This document shows, piece by piece, positions 17,110-27,345 of a DNA stretch of 29,000 bases. The notes beneath the pieces were generated by a model, which saw only the letters and a list, made by a program, of their open reading frames with translations, was not told where the DNA came from and made no database searches. Source of the stretch: Mesostigma viride (Eukaryota > Streptophyta > Mesostigmatophyceae > Mesostigmatales > Mesostigmataceae). Position 1 is the stretch's first letter; each line of letters opens with the position of its first letter. The stretch lies in NCBI GenBank assembly GCA_009746045.1, contig RPFO01000333.1, forward strand, positions 1,744,314-1,773,313. Reading direction: 5' to 3'. The position numbers and the translations under genes are program-made.

Positions 17110-17211
17110 TAAATTAAATTATAACATGCCTCCGTGGGGAGGTCATGTAGCACATATTTCATGATGGATGGGGTGGAGGAAGCCGCGTGATCGAACTATC
17201 CTAACTCTATC
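17110..17211 (-). mobile_element. 102-bp LINE 3' end inserted in a decamer array
   Basis: The minus strand matches 4960-5063 closely and includes the hairpin with outer ACATG/CATGT and inner CCTCC/GGAGG stems (17124-17148). TATAATACGGTAT occurs on both sides (17097-17109, 17212-17224). It cannot be separated from the flanking decamer repeats, so the target duplication is inferred. Confidence 0.7.
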
Positions 17212-17271
17212 TATAATACGGTATAATACGGTATAATACGGTATAATACGGTATAATACGGTATTATACGT
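17212..17271 (+). repeat. TATAATACGG decamer array
   Basis: There are five consecutive copies of the 10-bp word, ending in an inverted word ATTATACG. The same decamer in the opposite orientation occurs at 28729-28843, and isolated copies flank the LINE insertion to the left. Confidence 0.85.
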
Positions 17272-17482
17272 TTTCGTACGGACACACTCAGAATACTCTG
17301 ATTTTACACATTTTAAGACACCCACCATCAATCCACATGTTTTTAACACTGTTTTGGACATAATCCAAGGTTGCCCTACCCTCGGCTATACTCTATACGG
17401 TGGATATTGTGGACACAATCGATGTATTGCATGTAATACTGAGAATGTAAACGTGCGCATGCATAATTGTGTGTATGTCAAA

Positions 17483-17678
17483 GAGACAACCAGCGCAGGC
17501 CAGAAATCGGGAGAATCCGGACCATGGTAGCTCGAGCCTGCCGTTATCTTTTCCGCGTTTTCGAGTCGTTCAGGATGATGAAGATGAATGGTGATGGAAA
17601 TGTGTATCCTTGTGCATTGAAATTATGGCTGGCTTACGTGTGGAGCGACTAGATGACCTAGACGGTGGGGCCGGAAAC
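17483..17678 (+). repeat. Dispersed repeat R, long copy
   Basis: It is homologous to 5515-5719 over its full length, from GAGACAACCAGCGCAGG to GGGGCCGGAAAC. The left flank is GTGTATGTCAAA, again a GT-rich context as at 5.5 kb. Confidence 0.65.
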
Positions 17679-18549
17679 AGCACACATCACCTAAAATCGG
17701 TCCGTCCGGTTACATGAGATCCTGGGAATTTTGGCGCGAACGCGTCGCGTTGAGGACGACGGGACCAGAAAAATTCCACCTCGCATGGCTGTCGACCCTA
17801 TGTCCGCCGGAATATCAGTCAAAAGTCAATTATGCATATTAAGTCGCTGCGATGGATGCAAACGACGCGTAAACTCTCCTGCTTTGCGATGATGCATGGT
17901 AGATATTATTCGCGTATGTTCATGCGTCAAAATAATTCGCAAACTGAGACGCTGATTTTTTGTGTCGGCCAGATCTGGAATTGGCAGCGAAAATGCATGT
18001 TTATTAATTGTGGGGGAAACTTTTTTGTTGGAAGCTCACAATTCCCAAAAGGTGGAATCCGAATGGGCTTCAAGTCTACTTTCACGAGCGCTAATCAGTT
18101 TTTCGAGAAACGAATCACATTTTCCAGGCTGTCGCATTACCTGCCGGCAGGTCAGATTTTGCTGTTTTCAGTGACGTTTACGACCGTCCTTGCTTGATGC
18201 GTTTCTTCCTTTTTTTCGGCTCACGGCACGGCGGGGCTTGTTCCAACATGCCTGCGGAGGTGTAAGCTGTGTAGCCATGATTTAAAAGTCACATATTGCT
18301 CTCGCGCCACCATCTGTTACTGCTCGACACTGCAAGAAACACTGGTTGCCTGCTCGCAACGCAAGCACAAGCACGACAACGGTGCCCTAATCCACATCCA
18401 GGCGTGTATTTCCGAGAAAAACTTCAGGCTTTTGTCGCGGCATACCTTCGGTGTTCCAAGCCGTTCACCGCTCCCCGAAATAGTCTTATGACTCGCTTTT
18501 ATAGCATTGTGGGTTCGCGTCCGCCATCTCCGCCGGGTGCTGACACGAG
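17679..18549. other. Unassigned spacer
   Basis: A 121-codon plus-strand frame at 17832-18197 has no recognisable domain and no helpful context. I see no other feature. Confidence 0.3.
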
Positions 18550-19025
18550 ATGTTCGCGCTGAACCTGGACTGCAAGGTCGCCCGCTACCGGTTAGCTGTA
18601 CGTATTTAGCAAGCTCTGGATGATATTGTCATGGTTTTGGTGCAGGAAGGTGCTGTGGGGGGGTCTATCTCACCTCTTTACCTAGCTTTCCTCCTCCTAG
18701 CTTGACAGCTAAGTTTGCATCAGGAAGTCATGCTTGTTGACAAAGCTCGATGGATATAAACCTTGGGATGTGCTGTGAAGGTTTTAGCATGCTTGCTTGA
18801 AGAATTGAATGCGTATTTGTGCAAGCCATGGACATTTTTTATTAAGGGCAGTAGGTAGCAGCCACGTTCTTATTCAATTGTGTCAGGACGTCTATGTTGC
18901 CTTTACTGCACTCTGTCCTAGAGGAGTTTGATGCCACTGTAGATGACTATGACCAGTGGGGTGGTGAGGATGGGCCGGTGTGCTGGGGTGAGCCTGAAGG
19001 GCACCTTGGATCACGTGACCCTTAG
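18550..19025 (+). CDS. Tentative two-exon small gene (59 aa), function unknown
   Basis: Exon 1 (18550-18590) starts with an ATG and reads MFALNLDCKVARY before a GTTAGC donor. Exon 2 (18887-19025) follows a TGTGTCAG acceptor. The phases agree (CG|G = Arg). Exon 2 reads an acidic stretch (EEFDATVDDYDQWGGEDGP) up to a TAG. The 296-bp intron has GT and AG ends. The joined product is small and matches nothing I know. It could equally be two exons of a longer gene or chance, since a phase match alone has a one-in-three probability. Confidence 0.25.
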
Positions 19026-21257
19026 GCAATCATGCCAGGCTGTGCAGTTTATGGCTTGTGATGTATGGATGCAGCGGGTGAGGCAGGTTGTCGTTGCCGT
19101 GGCCTGTGTTAGTGAACTCTATCATCTTTTAACTTACCCAAAGCCCCCCTAGACCTAAACTGCCTCGCCTTCTTTGAGGGGTTGCCTTCTTTGAGGAGTG
19201 CCATGTCTTGAAAGGTTTGTTGGGGCCCTGGCATTTCAGAGTAGGTTGAGGTGGAGAGGGGTGGCACACTGCTAGGTGATGGCAGGGCCATCCATGTGAT
19301 GCACCTTACGTTGGGATGGGGACCATGCATTTGTTCTTGTTGCTAGCATGGGCAGGGTGAGCGGCTGGGAGTAAGGTGTAAGTGCTACTTGCGCCACTGT
19401 CCGAAAGGGGAGCTCCATGCGGTGGGCAAACAGCGTTGCAATCGTACACTTAACACAAATGTGTGTGTGTGGGGGGGGGGGGGGTCTGATGCACTCAGCT
19501 GACCTGCCATTTCTCTTGATGCACCAAACCACACTAAAGGCTTGATATAGCCGGTAGGAAATGCATGTGCATGCAGTGTCAAAAGCAGAGAGGGACATTG
19601 TTAGCACATGAGTGTGATTGTAAACCGATGAGTGTGAGCCTCCCCGTGCCATCTTATGCATTTTACACCTATTTTTGGCAATCCCCCATCATGCCGCAGT
19701 TATGCACCGCCTATGCAAGGGGGATGAATAGACAGTTCTAGGTGTGTTGAGGGATGAGATAAGGGTAAACATGAGGAGCCATGCAGGCTAAAACGGAAGG
19801 GTGATGTCAACAGTGTGTTTGCCCAGATTTTGATGTCAGGAGGGGCTGAAAGATCAGTGGCCACGATAAACCTAGGTGGATTACATGAGAGATGACACGA
19901 CCATGAGAGGGTGGTAGATGAGTTCAACTGAGAAGAGCTAGCATTACATGCACAGATTCTTAATGACCTGTGGACTGTCCAAGGGTTGGAGTTCAGTGCA
20001 CGTTCCAAAGGCTATGATGAGCATGACGATGATGGCAAGGGGGCGGGGGGGCGCAATTAGGACAGGCACTGATGCAGAATTATGTTGTACAGCAGCTAGG
20101 TGCTGAGCTCAATTGAATAGCAGCCCAAGCCACTGCTGTCCTTGATTGCGCTTTGTATTTCCATGTAGCAGAGAGGCACCTGGCAGATATATATTTGGAT
20201 TAGGTGCTATAAGACACGCACAGCAGGGGTGCCCAGCAGAGTGGGCCAAGTACTGCAAAGGAGATTGTGTGTGCTGCCGAGCGGGGCCCGTTTAGAAAAG
20301 AGACTGGTCAGCCGACAGGCACGACTGGTCAGCCAAGCTCCCCTTCTTGAGGCTTGTAGGCACTATGGTGCTTGTTCCGAATGCCAGCATCTACTGTGAT
20401 TGATGGTGATTTTGTCCCTTGATGATCGCTTTTTTAGTCTGTGTTGGCTAATGTATCCAGCCCCAGTGGCATGTATATGAATCCCATGACAGCCATGACG
20501 ATAATTGAGTGAAGAATGCAAAGGTTTCCAAGACAATGGCGCAGAATATGGAGTATTTTTGCAAAAATCGCTCTATTTCTGCTTGCATCCGTCACTTTTA
20601 GTGGGCCTGCAGTGGTCCTAATATGTCCAACTTGTGTTCTAGTGTAAATTCAAGTATTGTGCTATTAATGTGACGAATTCTGGCATGATTGGGCCGCATA
20701 TGTGCTGGCAGGGGCTTCATAAGTTTGAAAATAATGCACTAAAACGGTGTTTTGGCTCATGTATGCCAGAATTATAGCACATAGTTTGGTCCTACATTGC
20801 ATACTTAAGGGCGGTTTTTGTCTTTGGATATAAATTAATAAGCATGACCATTTCCAGCTGAATTGGACTGCATTTACTACTTGTGTGTGGCTGCTATGCC
20901 TCCTTATGCCTGGAAAACATCGTTTTTTGCACTTTTCCACGTCACGGTTTGATGCTAAAAATAGGTCAGTTGGCCCCCCAATTTATGTGATGTGAACAGG
21001 GTCCTAGGGGGACCTTAAGTCCAGAATGGCACCCCGATCTGACTATATGTGTGGGAGATATGACCCCATGTAACAAAAAAGGCCGTTTTTAGGTGATGTG
21101 TGCTTGATCAGGGCGTGTGTTTCTAGCCTAACTGGCCGGGAGTGTCTAGTGGTGAGCACCATTGCTGCGATCGCTCTCCCACCATTTACGAGGAAATACC
21201 CGCAAATGGAAAACCACTGAAAAGGTCTAGCTAGTCAGTCATCACGTTAGCCATGCC
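19026..21257. other. 2.2 kb with no gene recognised
   Basis: The composition is more even than elsewhere. Visible structure is limited to a (GT)n run followed by about 16 consecutive G residues near 19461-19484. Minus-strand frames at 19272-19661 and 20665-20940 lack domains. It could be intron or intergenic sequence. Confidence 0.35.
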
Positions 21258-21605
21258 ATGATTCCAAACGTCCAAGAACTGCACACGGTGCAAAGGCAAA
21301 AAGCCGGAGGACAGCACTTTCAAATGTGCGGCGGGAACCAAAAGCCCGCGGATGCCAGAAAACATCGTGTTGCGGCAGCGACGCGACGATGTGGACAACG
21401 AATCCAGTGCCAAGCTCGGAACGGCCGCAAAGGAGATCTGGCATCACAGGGTTCAGATGTGCGGAGATACTATGCGATCCAGCCGGTCCACGACCTGTTT
21501 GTAGAGCTTGTGCCAAGGGGCAGCACCGAACAGATGTGGGTGACGTTGCAAAAAACATCGGACTTGACGGAGCATAATGGCTCGGTCATAGTCTTTGACC
21601 AATAA
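21258..21605 (+). other. Possible cysteine-containing coding fragment, unassigned
   Basis: One frame reads TSKNCTRCKGKKPEDSTFKC, a Cys-x2-Cys arrangement with a further Cys that could be a zinc-ribbon remnant. Another frame runs 115 codons from the ATG at 21258. There is no start codon in the cysteine frame and no splice model I trust. Confidence 0.2.
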
Positions 21606-21753
21606 ACGCTGCAAGAGTTCAACAAGAGTCGTGATGAAATCAACACGATAAGAACAAAGACGGGAAAAACGATGTAACTGAGAAAGAACAACACCATATT
21701 TTGCTGTGTGGGAAAGGAGACTGTGAATATCGGGGTAACGAATAAAATGTGTA

Positions 21754-21842
21754 CAATATATGTGGCTTTATATTGGTTATGTTTACTTGGGTGCCTTCAC
21801 TTTGATGCAAGTAATTATATATTTTAATATATATATGTGGCT
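21754..21842 (+). mobile_element. Stacked 3' ends of earlier copies of the RLE retrotransposon
   Basis: The terminal word ATATATGTGGCT ends at 21767 and again at 21842. The second is preceded by a GCAAGTAATTATAT-type sequence, also found before the true 3' end at 27492. The full-length element begins at the very next base after the second one. This indicates earlier, strongly 5'-truncated copies in the same site and orientation. Confidence 0.55.
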
Positions 21843-21843
21843 G

Positions 21844-22070
21844 GGACGATAGGAATTATAGCACCGGCGGGCTTCAAAGTGCCGGACGGCAGGCGGTACC
21901 ACCATTCCGTGGCAGCTTGGCCCAGTTTGCTACCGGCTGGCACACGTTTTCAGTGAATTTTGGGCTCCAGATTTAAATGCAACGTGCGGTTTGAGGCAGG
22001 GGAAAACATGCGTGGACGATAGGAATTATAGCACCGGCGGGCTTCAAAGTGCCGGACGGCAGGCGGTACC
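21844..22070 (+). repeat. 5' UTR 57-bp direct repeat (170-bp period)
   Basis: A block from GGACGATAGGAATTATAGCA to GGCAGGCGGTACC is repeated without visible change. Tandem 5' UTR units are common in LINE promoters. A promoter role here is inference. Confidence 0.7.
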
Positions 22071-22185
22071 GCGACCGCAGCGCGTTGGGGGGCTGCCGCC
22101 CCCCAAACCCCCCGCGTGGGGGGCTCCGCCCCCCACACCCCCCGGCCCCCCCCCTCGGTGGCTGCCACGCCTGCCCTGATTGTTC

Positions 22186-22968
22186 ATGGACGACCCACGA
22201 CCCCCTTCGCCCAACGGCTCCCCCGCTCCCCGGTTGGCGCCTCGGCGGTCCTCTCGGCTTGCGGCCCTTCTTGCGGAGGTGGGCGACCCGGCTGCGGGGG
22301 GCTCGGGCGCCCCGGTCTCCCCCTCCTTGGTCTGCGAGGTCTGCCGGAGCGGGCACCGCGGGCACCACATGTTAGTTTGTGATGCTTGCAATTCCGGGTG
22401 GCACTTGCAGTGTCTTACTCCCCGGCTCTACCGGGTCCCGCCGGGCTCCTGGACGTGCCCGCGCTGTCCCCCCCGGCGGGCCCCCGGGCTGCCCTCCCCG
22501 CTGGGTGCTCCGGCCCCCTGCCCCGTGTGCCCCCCTGCCGAGGCCCTCGGGGCGGGCCGTGGCCTGCCCGATGGGGCCGCCGTTGCTCGGGCCCTGGCGC
22601 CCTCGGCCCCGGGGCCCCACCCGTCGCCTGGCCCCGCCGACGGGGGCGCGGCGCTGTCGCCTGGGCTGAGCCCGGCCGACCCCCGGCGGGCCTGGCGACC
22701 CCGGCGCCCGCCCCCGGCCCCTCGCTCCCCGACGCTCTGGCCTCCCTTCCCCCGGCCGCGGTTGGCCACCCAGCCGCCACCCCCGTCCTTGCCGCGTGGG
22801 ACGGCGGCCCCCGGGCCCACGCGTTCACCTCGTGGCCGCCCTCGCACATTGTCGGCGTGGTGGGCCGCGCCACCTTTTCTTGGGCGTACTGCCCTTTGTT
22901 GCTGGACGCGGTCGGGCTCCAGGCCGCCTTCCCCTCGCTCCCTAGGCCCCCGGCCTTCCTGGCCCTAG
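22186..22968 (+). pseudogene. RLE retrotransposon ORF, N-terminal part with PHD finger
   Basis: The first ATG after the 5' UTR opens a frame with a canonical C4HC3 PHD finger at residues about 50-94 (22333-22467). Spacing is C-x2-C-x11-C-x2-C-x4-H-x2-C-x14-C-x2-C, with the usual MLVCDAC, GWH and PPGSWTCPRC words. PHD fingers typically read histone H3 tail methylation, so a chromatin-targeting role is plausible. A Ser/Arg-Arg basic patch precedes it. After about 22480 the Pro/Ala/Gly-rich translation is ambiguous. By 22690-22990 the credible protein (SWAYCPLLLDAVGLQAAF) is in a different frame, so at least one frameshift lies between. Confidence 0.75.
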
Positions 22969-23008
22969 TTGCGCAGGTGCGGGCGACATTTCTTTCCGCC
23001 GCCCCCCG

Positions 23009-24460
23009 GTGACGGCCTCGACTCTTTGGGGGTATGTCTTGGAAGGATATCACGCCGGCTGCCGGCTGCCGTGGCATCTCCCGGCCGCCCGGCAGGAAGA
23101 GCTGCTTTCCCTGGACGAGCGGGTGGGTCAGGCGGTGGTCGAGTTCGTCACGGCGGTGGCTCGAGACGCACAGGTCTCGGTGCGGGCGGCCTACCTCGCG
23201 GGCGGCGCCGACCTGGGCCTCATGTCCCCGCGGCAGCTTCGCCTCTTCTTGGACGCCCAGGCCCCGCCTCCCGGCCCGGTTGCCAGTGGGGGCTTTCTCA
23301 TCACCTCCCTCAGCCTGGCGCAGGCCGCCATGCTGCGTGTGGAGTTCGGGGCCCCCATCGCGGTTCAGGGCGGCCAGGCCATCTTGGTGGACTCGGCCGG
23401 GCGCGCCCAGCCCCTAACCGCGGGGACGCCTGTTTCTGCCTTCCTCCACGACATCCTGGAGTTGGCAGGCATCCCGCACGAATGGCACCCCGCGGCTGAC
23501 CAACCGGTCGGCATCCTCTCGCGCGCCCAGATTGCCGCCCTCCCGGGTTGCTGGGAGGCCGGCTGGGACCCGCCCCCCCCTCATGTCCGGTCCCTTCTGG
23601 AGGGGGACGACCCCGAGTCGGGCTCCTGTGCCATCTGCCTTGAGCCCTTCCGGCCGGGGGATGGCTTGTGTCGCCTGCCCGCGTGCGGCCACACATTCCA
23701 TCAAGCGTGCATCGCGCGCAGCTTGCTCCACTCCGTGCCGCGCTGCCCGTTGTGCCGGGCTGTTGTGCCGCCCCCTGGGACTGCGCTTCCTCTCGGCCCG
23801 CCCCCGGTCTCGCTGGGTCCCCTGCCGGGTCCCCACCGGGCCCCGGGGCCAGCTGCCTCCCCGACCCCTCGGCCTCCGCCCCCGGCCTCGTTGCCGGGGC
23901 CTGGGGTGGTCGCGGGCGCGCTGGCGAGTCCCCCTGGGAGGGGCGCCGGCGTTCTCGATCCCCCTCCGCTGGGGGTCTCCCCGGTGGGCACTGCCTCCTC
24001 CGTGGCCCCGGCGGGCCTGCCGGGCGCTGGTCGGGTCGTGGTGCGCGCGCCTGCCGGCCCGGCTGGGGAGACGCCGCAGGCCCCACGTCCTGCCTTTGCT
24101 GGCGCCGCTCCCCGCCACTCAGCGCCCGCCGACGGCCTTCACCGGTGTGCCGTGCTGCTTCCCACGGGGTCCCCGTGTGCGGGTGTGTTCCACAACCGTA
24201 ACCTCCTCTGCCAGCACCTTCGCGCTGTGCACCCCGATCTCGGCGCGGCGGATCTGCAGGCCATGAGCTGTTACCGGTGCCCGGAAGCTCACTGCCAGCG
24301 GGTGTACTCCATTCACGGGCGCGCTCAGCACGCGCGCGCCTGTGTTGCTCAACGGCCCCTCAACCGGCCAGCAGTCCCGGCCCCCTCCCCCCTCCCGCCT
24401 CGGCTCCCCCGGCTCCCAGCCCCCGCCGCCCGACTACTCGGCCAGTTGGCGTTGGCTTGA
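23009..24460 (+). pseudogene. RLE retrotransposon ORF, middle part with RING-H2 and zinc fingers
   Basis: This is an uninterrupted 484-codon frame continuing the preceding one after a C-run (23002-23007); there is no genuine start codon at the left edge. Residues about 207-249 (23627-23755) form a RING-H2: C-x2-C-x15-C-x1-H-x2-H-x2-C-x11-C-x2-C, the fold of most E3 ubiquitin ligases, with CAICLEPF and CPLC signatures. A Pro-rich linker follows. Next come a C2H2 finger (C-x9-C-x12-H-x4-H, from about 24146) and a C2HC finger (C-x4-C-x11-H-x3-C, to about 24343). These lie where R2-like elements carry their N-terminal DNA-binding fingers. The first 200 residues are globular and unrecognised. Confidence 0.75.
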
Positions 24461-24484
24461 CACGGTCCCTGGGATGCATGCGCC

Positions 24485-25188
24485 ATCAACCCGACGTCTA
24501 CCCTGACCGACCTCCCCCACCGCGCGCGTAGCCTTTTCGCGCAATGTGCAATCGTTTCTCTCCGGCGCATGCACGCCGCTCCGGACGACCCGCTGGGCTT
24601 TAAACTGCACATGGTGACCCCCCGCCTGCTCCTCACCCCTCTCGGGCGTGGTGTGCGCGGCCTCCAGGGTGCGGTTATTGCCCGTTGCCGACGCTTTCTG
24701 CAGGGGGACTGGGAGGGGCTGTTTGGCGTGCCGCCCCCGCGCACGGCCCGGCTGTCGGGGGAGGTCAACTTCGAGCGGGTGGCCGCCGACGTCATCCGCC
24801 TCGTCCGCGAGGGGCAGCTCAGCCGGGCCATGACCCGCTTGGAAATGGCCAAGCTCGCCCCCGCCAATGCGGCTACCCTGGCGGCCTTGGAGGCTCTTCA
24901 CCCTGCGGAGCCCGGATTCCAGCTGCCCGTGCCGGACCCCCTGCCGGCCCCCCTCCGGCTGGACCGCGACTGCTTCCTGGAGGTGATGCGTGAGGTCCCG
25001 CGGGCTTCCTCTACCGGGCCGTCGGGCTGGCGCTACGAGCACTTGGAGGTCCTGGTGGGGCATGGGGGCGAGGACATTCTCTTTGACACCCTCATTGACC
25101 TGGCGGCTGGTCGCGTTCCTCCCGCTGCGCGCGAGTGGTTAGCGGGCGCTCGCCTCCTCGCTCTGCTCAAGGGTGTCTTGCCCCCCCC
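24485..25188 (+). pseudogene. RLE retrotransposon ORF, linker and RT N-terminal region
   Basis: The frame resumes after the TGA at 24458-24460 and two probable compensating indels: a DYSASWRWLDTVPG segment lies in a third frame at about 24430-24475. It includes a helical linker and the RT finger motif SSTGPSGWRYEHLE, the conserved GPSGW-like block upstream of RT motif 1 in many RLE elements. It then runs through ARLLALLKG into an eight-C run at 25181-25188, where the reading frame must change to continue into the palm domain. Confidence 0.7.
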
Positions 25189-27345
25189 GAGGGCAAGGTG
25201 CGCCCGATCGCCTGCGGTGAGGTGCTCCGCAAGCTCGTGGGCAAAGTGATCTGCCGCCAAAAGGCGCCCGAGCTCCGTGCCTTTTTCTGCCCGCCCCTCG
25301 CAGCGGGTGAGACCTCGGTGGCGGCCCAGCTGGGGGTGACGACTCCAGGCGGGGCGGATATCCTCATCCATTCGGTGCAGGCCTACCTCGAGGCCCACCC
25401 CACCCACGCTGTCGTCAAGGTCGACTGCCACAACGCGTTCAACAGTCTGTCCCGCGCCAGCATGTTTGCGGCCGTCATGGAGTCCTTCGAGGACTTGTAC
25501 GCTTGGACAGCCGTGTGCTACGGCCAGCCCGGCCAACTGGTTCACATCATGGAGGACGGCACTCGCGGCGGCCTGCTGTCGCGGTCGGGCACCCAGCAAG
25601 GGGACCCCCTGGGACCCCTGTACTTTGCCGCCCCCCTCCAGGGTTGCCTCCAAGCGGTCCATGCTGCCCACCCGGCGGTCGCTATTCAGGCCTACTTGGA
25701 TGATATCTACCTGCTGGGCCCTGTGCCGGACACCACCGCGGCTCTGCTGGCACTGCAGACCGCGGTGGCCGACATCAACCTCCAGTTGACCCTTGCCAAG
25801 TGCGCGGTGTACTCGCCCCAAGGTGATTGCTCCGGCTTTCCGCCCCAGCTCTTGGGCCGGGACGAGCGCCTCCATGGGTTGGATGTCCTCGGCGTTCCGG
25901 TTGGCGACCCCGCGTTTGTCATCGATGCTCTGCGGGCCGCCCTCGAGGCACGCACTGAGGTACTGCCCTTGATTGCGCGCCTTCATGATTCGCAGACCAA
26001 GGGTCTGCTTCTGTGGTTTTGCGCTCACCCTCGCGTCGTTCACTGGCTCCGGGGCGCTCTTCCGTCTCAGGTCCGGCTGGCCGCCGAGGGCCACGACGAA
26101 CGCATCCAGTCGGCCTTGGCGCAGCTGGTCCCGGGCCCCGACCTCCCGCCACATGCTATTCGCATTGCCTCCCTGCCTGCACGGATGGGTGGCTGCGGTC
26201 TGACTCGTGCCGCCCGGCTGGCCCCAGCAGCCTTTTTGGGCTCCGTCGCTCAGTCGTGGGCGGAAAGCTGCCGGCTCCTGCCCCTTTTGGCAACGGCAGC
26301 GCCTGACCTCCTGGACCCCAGCAGCCCTTTGCCCTTCGTCACCGCCATCCAGGAGGCCTATGCTGAGATCCAGCAGGCCTGTTCTCCCGTCCGTGCCGCT
26401 CAGGCGGTACAGCGCCACCTCCCTCGCGGCACTCCCTCGGTCGCCTCCGTTCAATCTCCCGCCGCATTCCCTGCTCGCGTCATCGATAAACACCAGAAAA
26501 CCTACGCGGGTATTCTGCACACGGCTGATTGGATTGCTCTTTTCGCGGACCTCAACGCCCAGGGACGTGCGTGGCTGTTCTCGCTTTCCTTGCGGAGTGT
26601 GGGCTCGGCGTACCTTCGTGCTCTTCCCATGGCCCCCCCATTCGCCTTGGCTCCCAGCCACTACTCGGTGGCGCTCCGGCACCAGCTATTTGCCCCGCAG
26701 CCTCTTGTTCCGGCCGGGCGGCCTTGTGGTAGCTGTGGGCAGCCGCTGGATCCCACGGGGACTCACTACCTTGCCTGCATGGGGGGCCAACAGAATCAGA
26801 ATTGGTATTTGTATTTGCACACTGTCCTCCTGACGGTGGTGCTCGCCATGATTCGGTCGGTTTTCCCCCACGCGAACATCCGGTCCGAGGATGCGGATGG
26901 CGCTGCCTTCTATTCCCCCAACCACCGGCCTGACATCGTGGTGCTGGACTTTGAGGGGGGTGGCCGGCATCTGCTTATTGACGTTTCGGTGGCGCGGCCC
27001 TTGGCTCTTAGCCACGTGGCTGGGGCCTCCCTCACGGCAGGTTACACGGCGGACCGGGCGGAGCGGGCCAAGCTCCTGGCCTACGGCGACGTCGGGCACC
27101 ATCGTGTGGTGCCCTTTGTCCTGGAGGAGTTTGGGGCCATGGGGCCCCTGACCTCCGCCTTCTTCAAGGAGTGTTGCCGGCTCCGGGAGGACCGGCTGGA
27201 CCTGGAGGGCCAGCGGGCCCCATGGTCGGCGCGGACCTGGACGTCATATTGGCGTCAGCGCTTGTCGGTGGCGCTGACTCGGGCCATGGCGGACATCATG
27301 CTCCGCCGTACGCGGGCTGATTTTGCGGTGCAGCAGGGCTATTAG
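25189..27345 (+). pseudogene. RLE retrotransposon ORF: reverse transcriptase palm, CCHC and restriction-like endonuclease
   Basis: This is an uninterrupted frame of about 718 codons to a TAG. RT motifs in order: GKVRPIACGE (motif 2); KVDCHNAFNS (motif A, catalytic Asp at 25423-25425); SGTQQGDPLGP (motif B); AYLDD (motif C, 25693-25704). A thumb and connector region follows. The knuckle C-x2-C-x9-H-x3-C is at 26725-26778. The endonuclease has RPD (26926-26934), a second acidic residue in LIDVSV (about 26980) and a KLLAY motif (27070). That is the PD-(D/E)xK-like nuclease of R2, R4, NeSL and Utopia clades. All catalytic residues I would look for are present. It nicks target DNA and primes reverse transcription there. 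Because the upstream frame is broken, I label it pseudogene, but the domain block itself is intact. Confidence 0.8.

Noticed and set aside
21754-22070. U2 snRNA gene as target of a Utopia-like element
   Set aside because: I looked for the conserved U2 5' region near both ends of the retrotransposon and did not see it.
25033-26682. 549-codon minus-strand frame opposite the RT
   Set aside because: It is the mirror of a GC-rich coding strand. The plus strand carries the ordered RT motifs, and the minus translation has none.
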